64,000 bases of DNA from NCBI GenBank assembly GCA_964389305.1, contig CAYMEK010000002.1:62001-126000 (forward strand), read 5' to 3'. Of the stretch, positions 41,421 through 50,471 are shown one piece after another. The notes under the pieces are model-generated. The model was not told the origin of the DNA. It made no database searches and worked only from the letters and a program-made list of their open reading frames with translations. The first letter of the stretch is position 1. Each line of letters begins with the position of its first letter. This DNA is from CAYMEK01 sp964389305. GTDB lineage: Bacteria; Spirochaetota; Spirochaetia; SZUA-6; DRHE01. Position numbers and translations under genes: made by a program.

Positions 41421-43517
41421 TCAGCTGCCTTGCGCCTGGATCGCCGTTATGGCGATGGTGTAGACAATATCGATGACCGTGGCGCCGCGGCTCAAGTCAT
41501 TGGCAGGCTTGGCCAGCCCCTGCATGACCGGGCCGATAGCCGGCACGTTGGCGGCCCGCTGAACGGCCTTATAAGCCGTGTTGCCCGCGTCCAGGTCGGG
41601 GAAGATATACACGGTCGCCTGCCCGGCCACGGAGGAATCCCTGGCCTTGACCCGGGCCACCTCCTGGGAGGTGGCGGCGTCATACTGCAGCGGCCCTTCG
41701 ATCGGAAGCTCGGGCCTCCTCTCCCTGGCGATGCGGGTTGCCTCCCGCACCTTGTCCACGTCCCTTCCCTTTCCGGAGGTGCCGGTGGAGTAGGACAGCA
41801 GGGCGACCTTGGGCTCGATGCCGAAGGCTTTGGCGGTGTCGGCGCTGGTGATGGCGATATCGGCCATCTGCTCGGCAGTGGGATTCTCCACCAGGGCGCA
41901 GTCCCCGTACACGAGCACTTTGTCTGGAAGGGCCATGAAAAAGATGCTGGAGGCCAGGGAAACCCCGGGCTTGGTCTTTATCACCCTCAACACGGGACCC
42001 AGGGTGTCGGCGGTGGAGTGGGTGGATCCGGACACGAAGCCATCGGCATCGTCCTTGTAGACCATCATGGTGGCGTAGTAGACCGGATCGAGCAGCAGAT
42101 CCCGGGCCATCTCCAGGGTCACGCTTTTGTGCTTGCGCAGCTCGTACAGCGTCCGGGCATAGTCTTCGAGCACCTCCCGGTCGCCGTTCTTGGGATCGAT
42201 GAGTGTCGCGGCCTCGATGTCAGCCCCCAGGCTGCAGGCCGTCTCCTGGATCTTGGCTGTATCGCCCAGCAGGATCAGGTCGCAGATATCGCGGCTCAAC
42301 ACCTTCGCCGCAGCCTGGATGATACGCGGCTCTGTCCCTTCTGGCAGTGCAATTCTCTTTTTCTGTTTCTTGGCCATCTCCAGAATGCGGTACTGGAACA
42401 TCCTGGGGGTTACCACGTCGGTAACCACGGTTCCCAGCTCCTTGAAAATCCGGTCTGTATCCACGTGAACATTGACGAGCTGGTTTACCAGATCGATCTT
42501 TTCCCTGTCGTCCTTGTGCAGCTCCCCGGAGATCTCGTTTACCTTCAGGGCGCAGCCGTAGGTATCATCTTTTACCGAAAGGATGGTCAGGCTCGCATCC
42601 ACCTGACCTTTGAACAACTTGCGCACATTCGGCCCCGGCACCAACCCCCCGGTCAGGATGAGCCCGGAGAAGCGGGGATAGAATACAGAGCGCTGGGCGG
42701 CCATAGCCGCCAGTATGTTCTCGGTTCTGTCTCCCGGTGTTATCAGCAGGTAACCGTCGATGTCCCCCACGTAGCTCAACGCATGCTCGGGGGTCATGGC
42801 CAGGATCTTCACGTCCGTAACCACCTTGGACAGGTCGTCGCCCTGGTATACAACTTTGGCTCCGAGCTTCTCCGCCACTTCTTTCAAGCGCGGGCGGGAA
42901 AGAAGGGGATGGGAAGGCAGAGTGCCGAACAGCTTGATGCCCTTCTTGACGAGCATCTCGCGCAGCTTGTCCGTGTCCCGGGTAAAGCTGTCCGTCTCGA
43001 AGCGATTCACCACCACGCCCAGAAAGTTGCAGTTCATCTCGCCAAACGATTCGGTGGCTTCGGTGATGTTCTCCACGATCTGGGCGAAGCCTCTGCCCGC
43101 CCCGCTGGCCACCAGCAATACCGGCGCCACCAGGTTGTGGGCCAGCTCGGCGTTGATATCGAACTCGAGAGCCGAGATCGTGCTGGTGTAGTCGGTGCCT
43201 TCAAAAATGATCACATCCTTGCCTTCGGACAGGCGCTTGTAGGCATCGAATACCGTCTCGAACAGCTTGTCCTTGTCCTCCTCGGCATCCCGCATGCGGG
43301 CGGGATTGATATCGGCGATTTCGTCAGAAAGGCCGAAGATGTCTCGAACCATCCTGGCGTCTTCGTCGACCGAGTCTTCCCCCAGGTATCTCTGCCCGAT
43401 GGGCTTCATGTAGCCGACCTTGGGGATAATCCCCTGCAAGGCATTCATCAACCCGATGGTGACCACACTCTTGCCGCTGCGAGGCTCGGTCGAGGCGATA
43501 AATATCTTTCTTTCCAT
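41421..43517 (-). CDS. pta: Phosphate acetyltransferase, long form
   Basis: 698 residues. Converts acetyl-CoA and phosphate to acetyl phosphate. N-terminal BioD-like P-loop domain (FIASTEPRSGKSVVTIGLMN), DRTGG-like middle domain (KLFGTLPSHPLLSRPRLKEV, GGLVPGPNVRKLF), and C-terminal PTA_PTB catalytic domain from about 375 (KKRIALPEGTEPRIIQAAAK, DADGFVSGSTHSTADTLGPV, VALLSYSTGTSGKGRDV). This is the long E. coli-type form. The promoter ends 9 nt before the ATG with no SD, so it may be read from a leaderless mRNA. ackA is about 16 kb away. Confidence 0.96.
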   Translation of the reverse strand: MERKIFIASTEPRSGKSVVTIGLMNALQGIIPKVGYMKPIGQRYLGEDSVDEDARMVRDIFGLSDEIADINPARMRDAEEDKDKLFETVFDAYKRLSEGKDVIIFEGTDYTSTISALEFDINAELAHNLVAPVLLVASGAGRGFAQIVENITEATESFGEMNCNFLGVVVNRFETDSFTRDTDKLREMLVKKGIKLFGTLPSHPLLSRPRLKEVAEKLGAKVVYQGDDLSKVVTDVKILAMTPEHALSYVGDIDGYLLITPGDRTENILAAMAAQRSVFYPRFSGLILTGGLVPGPNVRKLFKGQVDASLTILSVKDDTYGCALKVNEISGELHKDDREKIDLVNQLVNVHVDTDRIFKELGTVVTDVVTPRMFQYRILEMAKKQKKRIALPEGTEPRIIQAAAKVLSRDICDLILLGDTAKIQETACSLGADIEAATLIDPKNGDREVLEDYARTLYELRKHKSVTLEMARDLLLDPVYYATMMVYKDDADGFVSGSTHSTADTLGPVLRVIKTKPGVSLASSIFFMALPDKVLVYGDCALVENPTAEQMADIAITSADTAKAFGIEPKVALLSYSTGTSGKGRDVDKVREATRIARERRPELPIEGPLQYDAATSQEVARVKARDSSVAGQATVYIFPDLDAGNTAYKAVQRAANVPAIGPVMQGLAKPANDLSRGATVIDIVYTIAITAIQAQGS

Positions 43518-43526
43518 ATAATTTCT

Positions 43527-43555
43527 GTTATAAATCAGGCGCAGTTTTGTTTCAA
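43527..43555 (-). promoter_or_regulatory. Promoter of pta
   Basis: On the minus strand TTGAAA (43555-43550), a 17-nt spacer and TATAAC (43532-43527), 9 nt before the ATG at 43517. Confidence 0.65.
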
Positions 43556-43584
43556 GTCGCCTCCGGGGGAGGCTTCCGCCCGAT

Positions 43585-44559
43585 CTAGACTTTGTTCCCC
43601 AGGGGAAGAATGGCGGTTATCCGGGTCCCGGCCGCTACGGCGGAGTCTACGATAAGGATGCCTCCGGCCAGCTCCGCCCGTTCCCTCATCGCTCTGAGAC
43701 CGATGGAATCCAGGACCGCGGTCGCAGGGTCGAAACCGCAGCCCTTGTCGGCGATCGTTACGCTGAGGCGCTTTCCATCCACGTAAAGGCTCACCTCGGC
43801 GTCCTGTACACCTGCATAGCGGGCCGTGTTGTCCAGAGCCTCCTCGACGATCCGGAAGACCACGGTCTCGATGATCTCCTGGAAGCGACCGTCAAGGCCC
43901 TGGTGTAGAAAGAGCACCCTCAGGCCCTTATGGGAGCCCAGGCGCTGGAAATGGTTCTCCAGAGCGTCCTGCAGGCTCCAATCGTCGCGAATGACCGGCC
44001 GCAGGCTGTGGTCCAGCTCCCGGATGCTGTCGATCAGGCGATCGATCAGCACCCCGATCTCCTCCACCCCGACATCCGGCATCTCGGCCTGGAGGTCCCC
44101 AAAGTGGTGCAGGGCCAGCTTCAGCCCAATCAGCGGCTGTCCGATGGTATCGTGCAGCTCCTTTCCCAAACGGCGATTGATTGTCTCGTAGGCATTGAGA
44201 AGTTGTTGGCCCAGGGTTACTATTTTTTCCTCGGCCTCCTTGCGCTCGGTAATATCGCGGAAGCTGGCCACGAACAGCTTCCGTCCCTGCAACCTCATTC
44301 TGACCGCCCGTATCTCGGTGGTTATCAGGCTCCCGTCTTGGCGGGGAATCTCGATTTCGGTCACTCCCTCGAGCACCGGGTAGCCCAGCGTGCTGCCCGC
44401 CATAGTTCCCTGCTCGCATCCGAACAGCGACTCGGCGGCGGGATTGGCAAAGAGCACCCCTCCCTGTTCGTCGGTCAGCACAACGCCGTCAGGCAGGCTG
44501 TCTAGCAGGAGACGCAGGCTCTCCTCACTGTCCGATGCTCCCCTTTCGCGTTCGTTCAT
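43585..44559 (-). CDS. PAS-domain sensor histidine kinase, HisKA_3 type
   Basis: 324 residues, cytoplasmic. One PAS domain (about 14-115: LLLDSLPDGVVLTDEQGGVL, FASFRDITERKEAEEKI as the PAC end) is followed by a HisKA_3 dimerisation helix with the phospho-acceptor His in RLGKELHDTIGQPLIGLKL and by a HATPase_c domain: IVEEALDNTARYAGVQDAEV, TIADKGCGFDPATAVLDSIG, AGTRITAILPLG. The NarX/LiaS group normally signals to a LuxR-type response regulator, but no regulator gene is adjacent, so it is an orphan here. The PAS ligand is unknown. Confidence 0.93.
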   Translation of the reverse strand: MNERERGASDSEESLRLLLDSLPDGVVLTDEQGGVLFANPAAESLFGCEQGTMAGSTLGYPVLEGVTEIEIPRQDGSLITTEIRAVRMRLQGRKLFVASFRDITERKEAEEKIVTLGQQLLNAYETINRRLGKELHDTIGQPLIGLKLALHHFGDLQAEMPDVGVEEIGVLIDRLIDSIRELDHSLRPVIRDDWSLQDALENHFQRLGSHKGLRVLFLHQGLDGRFQEIIETVVFRIVEEALDNTARYAGVQDAEVSLYVDGKRLSVTIADKGCGFDPATAVLDSIGLRAMRERAELAGGILIVDSAVAAGTRITAILPLGNKV

Positions 44560-44597
44560 GCTTAATCGCTACTGCTCCGTCTCCGGACCTATCTAGA

Positions 44598-44643
44598 GGA
44601 TAATCCGCAAGCGCTTATCCGACATATAACCGATACGGGTTAT
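44598..44643. promoter_or_regulatory. Inverted repeats upstream of the PAS kinase gene
   Basis: GGATAA (44598-44603) pairs with TTATCC (44615-44620), and ATAACC (44626-44631) with GGTTAT (44638-44643). Both lie in the 187-bp stretch between two minus-strand genes. Possible operators; no clear promoter hexamers found. Confidence 0.3.
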
Positions 44644-44746
44644 TTACAGCCGTTTTTTTCATTACTCTCCGGCCGAGCGCAACCGGATAGGGGGGAGGAA
44701 TGCTGCCTTGAGCCGGTGTCAGGCTGGCCGTGAAGGGGGCGGCTTG

Positions 44747-45340
44747 CTAGAAGCGCAAGCCGCCGTACAGGTCGAAGTGATAGTCCTTGAGGGGGTAGGG
44801 CTCAAAGCCGGTATTGGGAGGCGGCTCGTTCCAGAAGCGGTATACCGTTCGGGCTCCCAGGTCCAGGGATCCGAGCCTGAAACCGAGCCCCCAACCGACC
44901 TGAGTGAACAGGGAGAGAAACAGCGCGTAGCAGTCCCGATCCATCCCGTATTCTTCATAGTCGGTGATGTCGGCTTTACCCGCGCACTCCAGGCCCAGCT
45001 CGAGGAAGGGATCCAGAAATGACCAGCGGAAGGGATGGATGCGCAGATCCCAGGTCGCGATCCAGTCCAGGTACCACTGATAGTCTATCTCCGGCAGGAG
45101 TGACTCCTGCCGCTCGAACCAAAAATGGCAGGTCATGCCGTAGCCCAGATGGTCGGGAATCACTTCCCAGTACAAGCCGGGTATCACGCCGTCACAGTCG
45201 TGATACTTCGCCGCTATGGCCTCGCAGCCCGAGCGCTCTTCGAGCTCCAGCCCGGCGATGAAACCCACGCGGGCATGGTCGGCGGGCAGGCCGAGCGCCG
45301 GGAGGGTGAGAAGCACAACCAGGAAAACCGTCTCTTTCAC
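44747..45340 (-). CDS. Exported outer-membrane-like protein
   Basis: 197 residues, GTG start at 45340, with AGGAGGAGG 10 nt upstream. A signal peptide (ETVFLVVLLTLPALGLPAD) is followed by alternating aromatic-rich strands: CDGVIPGLYWEVIPDHLGYG, DWIATWDLRIHPFRWSF, FRLGSLDLGARTVYRF, ending DLYGGLRF with a C-terminal Phe as usual for outer-membrane barrels. I do not recognise the family. It is followed by a scaffold gap upstream and by the PAS kinase gene downstream. Confidence 0.75.
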   Translation of the reverse strand: MKETVFLVVLLTLPALGLPADHARVGFIAGLELEERSGCEAIAAKYHDCDGVIPGLYWEVIPDHLGYGMTCHFWFERQESLLPEIDYQWYLDWIATWDLRIHPFRWSFLDPFLELGLECAGKADITDYEEYGMDRDCYALFLSLFTQVGWGLGFRLGSLDLGARTVYRFWNEPPPNTGFEPYPLKDYHFDLYGGLRF

Positions 45341-45392
45341 CCGACATACCTCCTCCTGCGGTTTCTAATAACTGTAACAGTCTGGCAGGCGG

Positions 45393-45420
45393 ATTATGTT
45401 ACCGGCACGGTCGGTCTCAA
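45393..45420 (-). promoter_or_regulatory. Promoter of the outer-membrane-like gene
   Basis: On the minus strand TTGAGA (45420-45415), a 16-nt spacer and CATAAT (45398-45393). The -35 box lies in the repeat next to the assembly gap, so this needs caution. Confidence 0.35.
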
Positions 45421-45546
45421 GGCTCCCGNNNNNNNNNNNNNNNNNNNNNNNNNNNNNNNNNNNNNNNNNNNNNNNNNNNNNNNNNNNNNNNNNNNNNNNN
45501 NNNNNNNNNNNNNNNNNNNNNNNNNNNNTCGGTCTCAAGGCTCCCG
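45411..45546. repeat. Identical 18-bp sequence on both sides of the gap
   Basis: TCGGTCTCAAGGCTCCCG ends at 45428, immediately before the Ns, and starts again at 45529, immediately after them. The second copy runs into the palindrome CTCCCGGCGCCGGGAG (45541-45556). The pattern fits two contigs that end in the same bases. Confidence 0.95.
45429..45528. other. Assembly gap of 100 Ns
   Basis: Exactly 100 ambiguous bases, the default length for a gap of unknown size. Translations crossing it are not meaningful. The flanks share 18 bp, so the true gap may be zero. Confidence 0.98.
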
Positions 45547-45577
45547 GCGCCGGGAGGGTGATAAAAAGGCGGCGCTG

Positions 45578-47236
45578 CTATTTCTCGGACAGCACCGAGA
45601 CGCCCTGCCAGGAGGGCGGCGGCGGGCTTTTCAGGTAGTTCTGGCAGCGGGCCAGGTAGATGCTCAGGATCGGATCGTCGGGAAGAAGCTCCCGGGCATA
45701 GGTAAAATACTTGGCGGCCTTTTCGAACTCCCGCTGATAGTACAGGTCCATTCCCAGATGGTGAAGCTTCCATCCCTTGGCCTGCGTCTTGTCGATCTGC
45801 CTGCAGGGATGAAAGATCTTTACCCCCCCCGACTTGCCTTTCACCGTTACCCTGTCGATCAGACGGCAGGGAACGTCGTTCTTTATCTTCATATGCACGG
45901 ATTCGGAGACAATGAAAGGCACGCGGTAGACCTTGGTCAGCCCCTCCAGCCGGGAGGCCAGGTTCACCATGTCCCCGATTACCGTGTAGTCCATCTTCTT
46001 CTCCGACCCGATGTTGCCTATAGTTACGAGTCCGTAGTTCACGCCGATGCCGATACTGAACTTGGGTCTTTTCCTTGCGCTCTGCCGGTGGTTGAACCCT
46101 TTCAGGGCCTCCAACATGTCGAAGCCGGAGCCGACCGCCTGAAGCACGTCGTCCTCGTGCTTGACCGGGGCGCCGAAGAAGGCCATGATGGCGTCGCCTA
46201 TGTACTTGTCCACTATGCCTTTGCGGTTGAGGATGATGTCCACCATCAGGCTGAAATAGGCGTTCAGCGATTCCACGATTTGCTCGGGGGTCATGGCTTC
46301 GGAGAGGCCGGTGAATCCGCGGATGTCGGAAAAAAGCACGGCCAGGATGCGGCTGTCCCCCACCAGCATGGCCTCGGGATTGGTGAAGAACTGATCGATG
46401 ACCTCGGCCGGAACGTATTTCTGAAAGATGTTGCGGATCTTCTTCTCCCGCTTCTGGGCGATCACCGCCTTGAAGGCGTAGCTCTTGATCTGGTTGTAGG
46501 CTTTCTCCAGCTCTGAAGTCATGAGATTGAAGGTATGGCCCAGCTCGCCGATCTCGTCCTTGTAGAGAAGCTCCACCCGTTTCGACAGGTCGTTGGCGGT
46601 GATGATCTCCTTCATAGCGGACACCACGTTACCTAAAGGTTGCGTGAGGTAGCGGGTGAACAGCAGAAGCAGAACCATGGCGACGGCCAGGGTCGCCGTC
46701 AGTATCAGACCGGCCTGGAAGAAAATCTGGTTCACCGCCTGGTAAAACGCGTCCCGCCGCTCGGTTACCAGGAACGTCCAGTCGAAAGGAGCGAAGCGTG
46801 CCGATTGGGCTACCCGGTCCACCCCGCCCAGCCGCATCTGGAGCCATCCCTCCTCGGCGGTGGCCAGCAATCCGGCCAGCCTCTCCGATTCCTGGTCCGA
46901 CAGCGCAATCTCCTCCGTGCTCATGGCTATCCTGCCCTGTCCGTCCAAAGCCAGGATCAGCTCGCTGTCGCTGCGGATCAGGCTGCGGGCAAAGGACTCC
47001 ACGGCTGCCTTGGCCACCGACACGAACTCCTCGCTTCCACTCAGCTCGTTTTCCACCAGCAGGTTCCATTGGGTGGAGGCGTAGTTGTTGAGCTCTTCGG
47101 TCTTGAATTTGAGAAACTCGGTGGCCACCCTGGTGATGCCGTTTCGGGCAGCCAGTGAGGCCGCCAGGCCCACCATGAGCAGCGGGGTGATAATCAGAGG
47201 CAGCACGACCAGGACGAATTTAGCCCGGATACGCAT
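45578..47236 (-). CDS. Membrane adenylate cyclase, class III
   Basis: 552 residues from the ATG at 47236; upstream frame to 47608 is unlikely. Order: membrane helix (about 7-29, VLVVLPLIITPLLMVGLA), extracytoplasmic sensor of about 150 residues, second helix (AGLILTATLAVAMVLLLLF), HAMP domain (LTQPLGNVVSAMKEIITAND), and a class III cyclase domain. Metal-binding Asp residues are in LFSDIRGFTGLSEAM (near 305) and YIGDAIMAFFGAP (near 350); the adenine-selecting Lys in DKYIGD and the Asp in DYTVIGDMVNLASRLEG point to cAMP rather than cGMP. The last 70 residues contain a TPR-like helix pair (YYQREFEKAAKYFTYARELL). It likely feeds the double cNMP-binding protein at 13649-14887. Confidence 0.92.
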   Translation of the reverse strand: MRIRAKFVLVVLPLIITPLLMVGLAASLAARNGITRVATEFLKFKTEELNNYASTQWNLLVENELSGSEEFVSVAKAAVESFARSLIRSDSELILALDGQGRIAMSTEEIALSDQESERLAGLLATAEEGWLQMRLGGVDRVAQSARFAPFDWTFLVTERRDAFYQAVNQIFFQAGLILTATLAVAMVLLLLFTRYLTQPLGNVVSAMKEIITANDLSKRVELLYKDEIGELGHTFNLMTSELEKAYNQIKSYAFKAVIAQKREKKIRNIFQKYVPAEVIDQFFTNPEAMLVGDSRILAVLFSDIRGFTGLSEAMTPEQIVESLNAYFSLMVDIILNRKGIVDKYIGDAIMAFFGAPVKHEDDVLQAVGSGFDMLEALKGFNHRQSARKRPKFSIGIGVNYGLVTIGNIGSEKKMDYTVIGDMVNLASRLEGLTKVYRVPFIVSESVHMKIKNDVPCRLIDRVTVKGKSGGVKIFHPCRQIDKTQAKGWKLHHLGMDLYYQREFEKAAKYFTYARELLPDDPILSIYLARCQNYLKSPPPPSWQGVSVLSEK

Positions 47237-47375
47237 GAGCTGCTCAAGATGATACCCCCGCAGCCGCTTCGGGTCAATCACGGGCCGCCGGAGCCTGTTC
47301 GGACGGGTGGTACCTTGCTGGTTTTTGTTTTCCGCCGGCGCTATACTGTCGAAAAGGGTAGTAGAAGATCTTCCA

Positions 47376-49118
47376 ATGGGCAGTTTGTACGAAAAAGCGC
47401 AAAGCTTGCGAAAACAAAGCGCACCGGTCCCGGCTGATCTCGGAGCGCAACCGGCTCCGTCGGGAATGGCCGACATCTCCTTCGACGAGCAGATCGAGAT
47501 CATAGCCGAGATAAACAAGGTAGTCGAGCAGAGAAAAATCGAGATCAAGCCGGAGACCTTCTCCTTTTCCGCCAGGAAAAGGGGAAGCCTGGCGCCCCTG
47601 ATCATCAACGCCGCCGCGCTGTTCGTGCTCCTGGCCGGAGCATTCTTCCTTGTGTTTTTCTATAACCGGCAGGAACGCTCGTTTACCGGCCGAGGGGCCG
47701 CCGTGCTTACGGCCGAGAGCAGGATCATCGCGGCCCTGCGGGAGGAATCGCAGCAGCAGCTCAGCCTCAAGGAGCGGCAGATCGAGGATATCCAGGAGCG
47801 ACTGAGTGAGCTGCGCGAGCGGTCGGAGACGCTCCAGAGGCAAACCGAGTCCAGAATCCGGGAGCGGGAAAACGAGCTGCGGGAGCAGCTGGCCGCCGAA
47901 ATGGAAGCCGAAAGGCAGAAGCTGCGCCAGCAGGGACTTTCGGGCGCAGCCATCGACGAGCAGCTAGACAGCCTGGCCCAACGCCTGGAGGCGGAGAACC
48001 GTTCCCGGCTCGAAGCCTTCAGACAGGCCTCCGAAGCCGAGCTGGCCGAAAAGCAGGCCGAGCTGGCCGCCAGCCGGGAGCAGTATGACCTCAGCCTGAG
48101 CCGGTTCCGGCAGGAGCGGGAAGCCCTGGAGCGGCAGTTCAGCAGCCGGGAAGCCAAGCTGCAGAGCCAGCTGGAGCAGCAGGCTGCCCAGGCCGAGAGC
48201 GCCCGCAGCGCCCAGGTCCGGATTGCCGACCAGCTCGAAGAGCTGCAGGAACAGCGGCGCAGAGAGCAGCTCGTCTCCGATCAGATACTCGCCTCCTACG
48301 CTCGGGTACGGGATTCCCTGAGCAGCGGGAGCTACGAGGCCGCCCTGCGCGATCTCGGCAACCTGGAAAGCTATCTGGCCGAGGCTTCCCGGAGCGTGCC
48401 GGAGCTGCAGGAGCGGCTTCCCGTGGAGCGGTTTATCATCTCCTCCCTGCGCAGGCTGATCGAGACGGAACGCTCGCCGGCACCGGGCTCCGTCCCGCAG
48501 GCGGGAAGGCAGGTAGAGGAGGTCGAAGCGGCGGATGCCGGTCAGGCCGCCGAGGCGCTGGCGAGCCTGCAGGCGGAGCTGGAGCGCAGCCGGGAGGCTC
48601 TCAGGCGGCAAGGCGGGGAGCTGGAACGGACCCGCAGCGCTCTTGATCGCCGGGCCGGAGAGCTCGAGCGGGCCCGGACCACGATCGGCCGCCAGTCCGA
48701 GGAGATTGCCCGCCAGGAGGCTGCGCAGCGCCGGCTGGAGGAGGTGCGCCGGGAAGTCGGCTCCTTACGGCGGGAGTACGAGTCCTTGAGCGCTTCTGGG
48801 GCGCCGGCCGCTGTTTCACAGCAGAAGGTCCTGGACCTGGTGGACACGAAACTGCAGATCCGGGAGGTGCTGTCCTCGGAAGACGTGCAGCGGCAGTATC
48901 CCGGACTGGTGGACTCCATGGAGGAGTACTTTGCCACTTACGGGCAGGTGCAGCGGCGGGCCGGGGGTGAGCAAGCCCTGGAGGAGGCCGTCGCCTTGCT
49001 GGATGCGCTGCTCGCAAGCGGCAGCGTCGACCCTCGCGTGGTGAAATCGAGCCTCTCCGCTCCAGAGCCACAGCTCTTCGCCCGCTTTCTCGAGAAGCTG
49101 GAAGCGCTGCTGAGGTAG
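47376..49118 (+). CDS. Membrane-anchored long coiled-coil protein
   Basis: 580 residues from the ATG at 47376; the upstream frame to 47307 has no promoter or SD support. A cytoplasmic N-terminus (IEIIAEINKVVEQRKIEI) precedes one helix (about 75-97, IINAAALFVLLAGAFFLVFF). Most of the rest is a heptad-patterned coiled coil rich in Gln, Glu, Arg and Ala, with few prolines (RIRERENELREQLAAEMEAE; LERTRSALDRRAGELERART). A short helical tail (YFATYGQVQRRAGGEQALEE) ends the protein. I do not recognise the family; a periplasmic strut or scaffold is plausible. A TATACT at 47342 may be its -10 box. Divergent from the cyclase gene. Confidence 0.82.
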   Translation: MGSLYEKAQSLRKQSAPVPADLGAQPAPSGMADISFDEQIEIIAEINKVVEQRKIEIKPETFSFSARKRGSLAPLIINAAALFVLLAGAFFLVFFYNRQERSFTGRGAAVLTAESRIIAALREESQQQLSLKERQIEDIQERLSELRERSETLQRQTESRIRERENELREQLAAEMEAERQKLRQQGLSGAAIDEQLDSLAQRLEAENRSRLEAFRQASEAELAEKQAELAASREQYDLSLSRFRQEREALERQFSSREAKLQSQLEQQAAQAESARSAQVRIADQLEELQEQRRREQLVSDQILASYARVRDSLSSGSYEAALRDLGNLESYLAEASRSVPELQERLPVERFIISSLRRLIETERSPAPGSVPQAGRQVEEVEAADAGQAAEALASLQAELERSREALRRQGGELERTRSALDRRAGELERARTTIGRQSEEIARQEAAQRRLEEVRREVGSLRREYESLSASGAPAAVSQQKVLDLVDTKLQIREVLSSEDVQRQYPGLVDSMEEYFATYGQVQRRAGGEQALEEAVALLDALLASGSVDPRVVKSSLSAPEPQLFARFLEKLEALLR

Positions 49119-49151
49119 AAGGGCAGGATGGCTCTTATACTTTCGGGGCGT

Positions 49152-49190
49152 GGGCCTTTTGCTGGATGCCGGGCCTTTAGCAGGTGAGGC
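49152..49190. repeat. Imperfect tandem repeat between convergent genes
   Basis: GGGCCTTTTGCTGG (49152-49165) and GGGCCTTTAGCAGG (49171-49184) are 19 bp apart, followed by paired GAGGCCCC (49186-49193, 49221-49228) and ACTCGGGG (49201-49208, 49259-49266) copies. Low-complexity GC-rich sequence without a T-tract; a terminator is not evident. Confidence 0.5.
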
Positions 49191-49306
49191 CCCTTGCCGG
49201 ACTCGGGGATCGTAACAGTTGAGGCCCCGGGAGGCTCAGGCGCCACCAGCCCGGCCAGACTCGGGGCTTGCCTGACCCGGCCGGCTGTTCTCCCCGTCGA
49301 AGGAGC

Positions 49307-50458
49307 TCAGCCCTTGGTCTTTATTTTCACCCGCAGCGTGGTTCCCACCGCATCGGTCAACTGGACCCAGTCCACGGTGTTGGAGCTCGGAGCGGTGTAG
49401 CGGGCCTGGTTATAGGCGATCTTCTCGATCGTTCCGTACAGATCGTCTGGATCGATGCTGAAGGTGTAGGGAAGGACCCCCCCGGCGGCCGTGAAAACCA
49501 GCGTATCGCCGTATCCCAGGTCGACGCCCACCGCGGAGGGGGTTATGGTCAGATCACCGGGAGGATCGGCGGGGTCGTACACGTAGACGGTGGCAGTAAC
49601 GGAATCTATATCGTCCTCCAAGGTGACGGTTACCTCGCCCTCGAAGGGAGCCGCCGGCGCCGTATAGGTTGTGTTGTCCCCATTCGGAGGATCAAATGAC
49701 CCTCCTGCCGCAGCGTCGGTATATACTCCTGTGCCCGTGACGTTGATGCCGCTGAAGTCCACGGTGCCTCCCTGCTCCACAGACACCGCGGCGGGGCTGA
49801 TGGCCAGGGGTCCCAAGGGATCCAGCACCGTCACGGTGGCGACGATCACATTGCCTATGGAGTCCACCACCTCCACCAGGTAGGTGCCCGGATCCGGCCA
49901 GGTCTTGTTCCAGGTTCCGTCGGTCGAGCTATGTGCCAGAGTAGAGTCGACGTAGAATGAGTAGTCTGGCACCCCGCCGTCGGCATCGAAGTCCACTGTG
50001 CCTCCTTCTGCAATCGTAACCGCGCCGACGTTGAGGGTGAGCGGATTGAACACAGTCAGGGTTGTCGCTGCGGTATCGCCTGTGTAATCCGTGCCCTGGA
50101 TCTCAGCCTGCTCATAGTCGCCGACTGGCACCGTGGCAGGAGTCTGGTAGACCCCCGAGCTCGAGCCTACTGATCCTACCCCGCTGCCCGTGAAGCTGTA
50201 GGGCTTGAACCCGCCGCTGCCCGTGAGGGTCAGCTTGGCGCCTACCGGTACATTCGCGCTTCCCGGGCTGACCTGAAACTCCCCCGGCTCCTCGTTCAGC
50301 AGCAGCCCGTTCAGGGACAGCCCGCCGCAGCTCGCCAGAACCAGGCTGGCGCCAAGTAGAGCAAGCACCGCCAGGCAGATCAGCGGCAACCGCCCGCTTA
50401 TCGCACTATTTGCATGGACTTTTGACAATGGTCTTCTCGATCCACTGCCTATTTTCAT
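49307..50458 (-). CDS. Lipoprotein with repeated immunoglobulin-like domains
   Basis: 383 residues, ATG behind AAGGGAGAAGG. A lipoprotein signal ends in the lipobox LASC (about residue 44) and GGLSLNG. Three or four Ig-like repeats of about 85 residues follow, each with a strand pair, GGxVDF-type turn and VxVxDPLxxL: VTIAEGGTVDFDADGGVPDY, AVSVEQGGTVDFSGINVTG, VGVDLGYGDTLVFTAAGGVL. The composition is acidic and Thr/Ser-rich. It should be anchored in the outer membrane and exposed. Its function is unknown; such proteins often carry adhesion or structural domains. It lies 13 nt behind the next gene on the same strand. Confidence 0.88.
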   Translation of the reverse strand: MKIGSGSRRPLSKVHANSAISGRLPLICLAVLALLGASLVLASCGGLSLNGLLLNEEPGEFQVSPGSANVPVGAKLTLTGSGGFKPYSFTGSGVGSVGSSSGVYQTPATVPVGDYEQAEIQGTDYTGDTAATTLTVFNPLTLNVGAVTIAEGGTVDFDADGGVPDYSFYVDSTLAHSSTDGTWNKTWPDPGTYLVEVVDSIGNVIVATVTVLDPLGPLAISPAAVSVEQGGTVDFSGINVTGTGVYTDAAAGGSFDPPNGDNTTYTAPAAPFEGEVTVTLEDDIDSVTATVYVYDPADPPGDLTITPSAVGVDLGYGDTLVFTAAGGVLPYTFSIDPDDLYGTIEKIAYNQARYTAPSSNTVDWVQLTDAVGTTLRVKIKTKG

Positions 50459-50471
50459 ATCCTTCTCCCTT

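Noticed and set aside
41430..43655. A 741-codon plus-strand frame opposite pta
   Set aside because: It mirrors the codon pattern of pta and crosses its promoter. The composition is Gly/His/Val-rich without domains.
45541..45556. Palindrome CTCCCGGCGCCGGGAG as a terminator of the cyclase gene
   Set aside because: No T-tract follows on the minus strand, and it touches a gap, so its context is uncertain.
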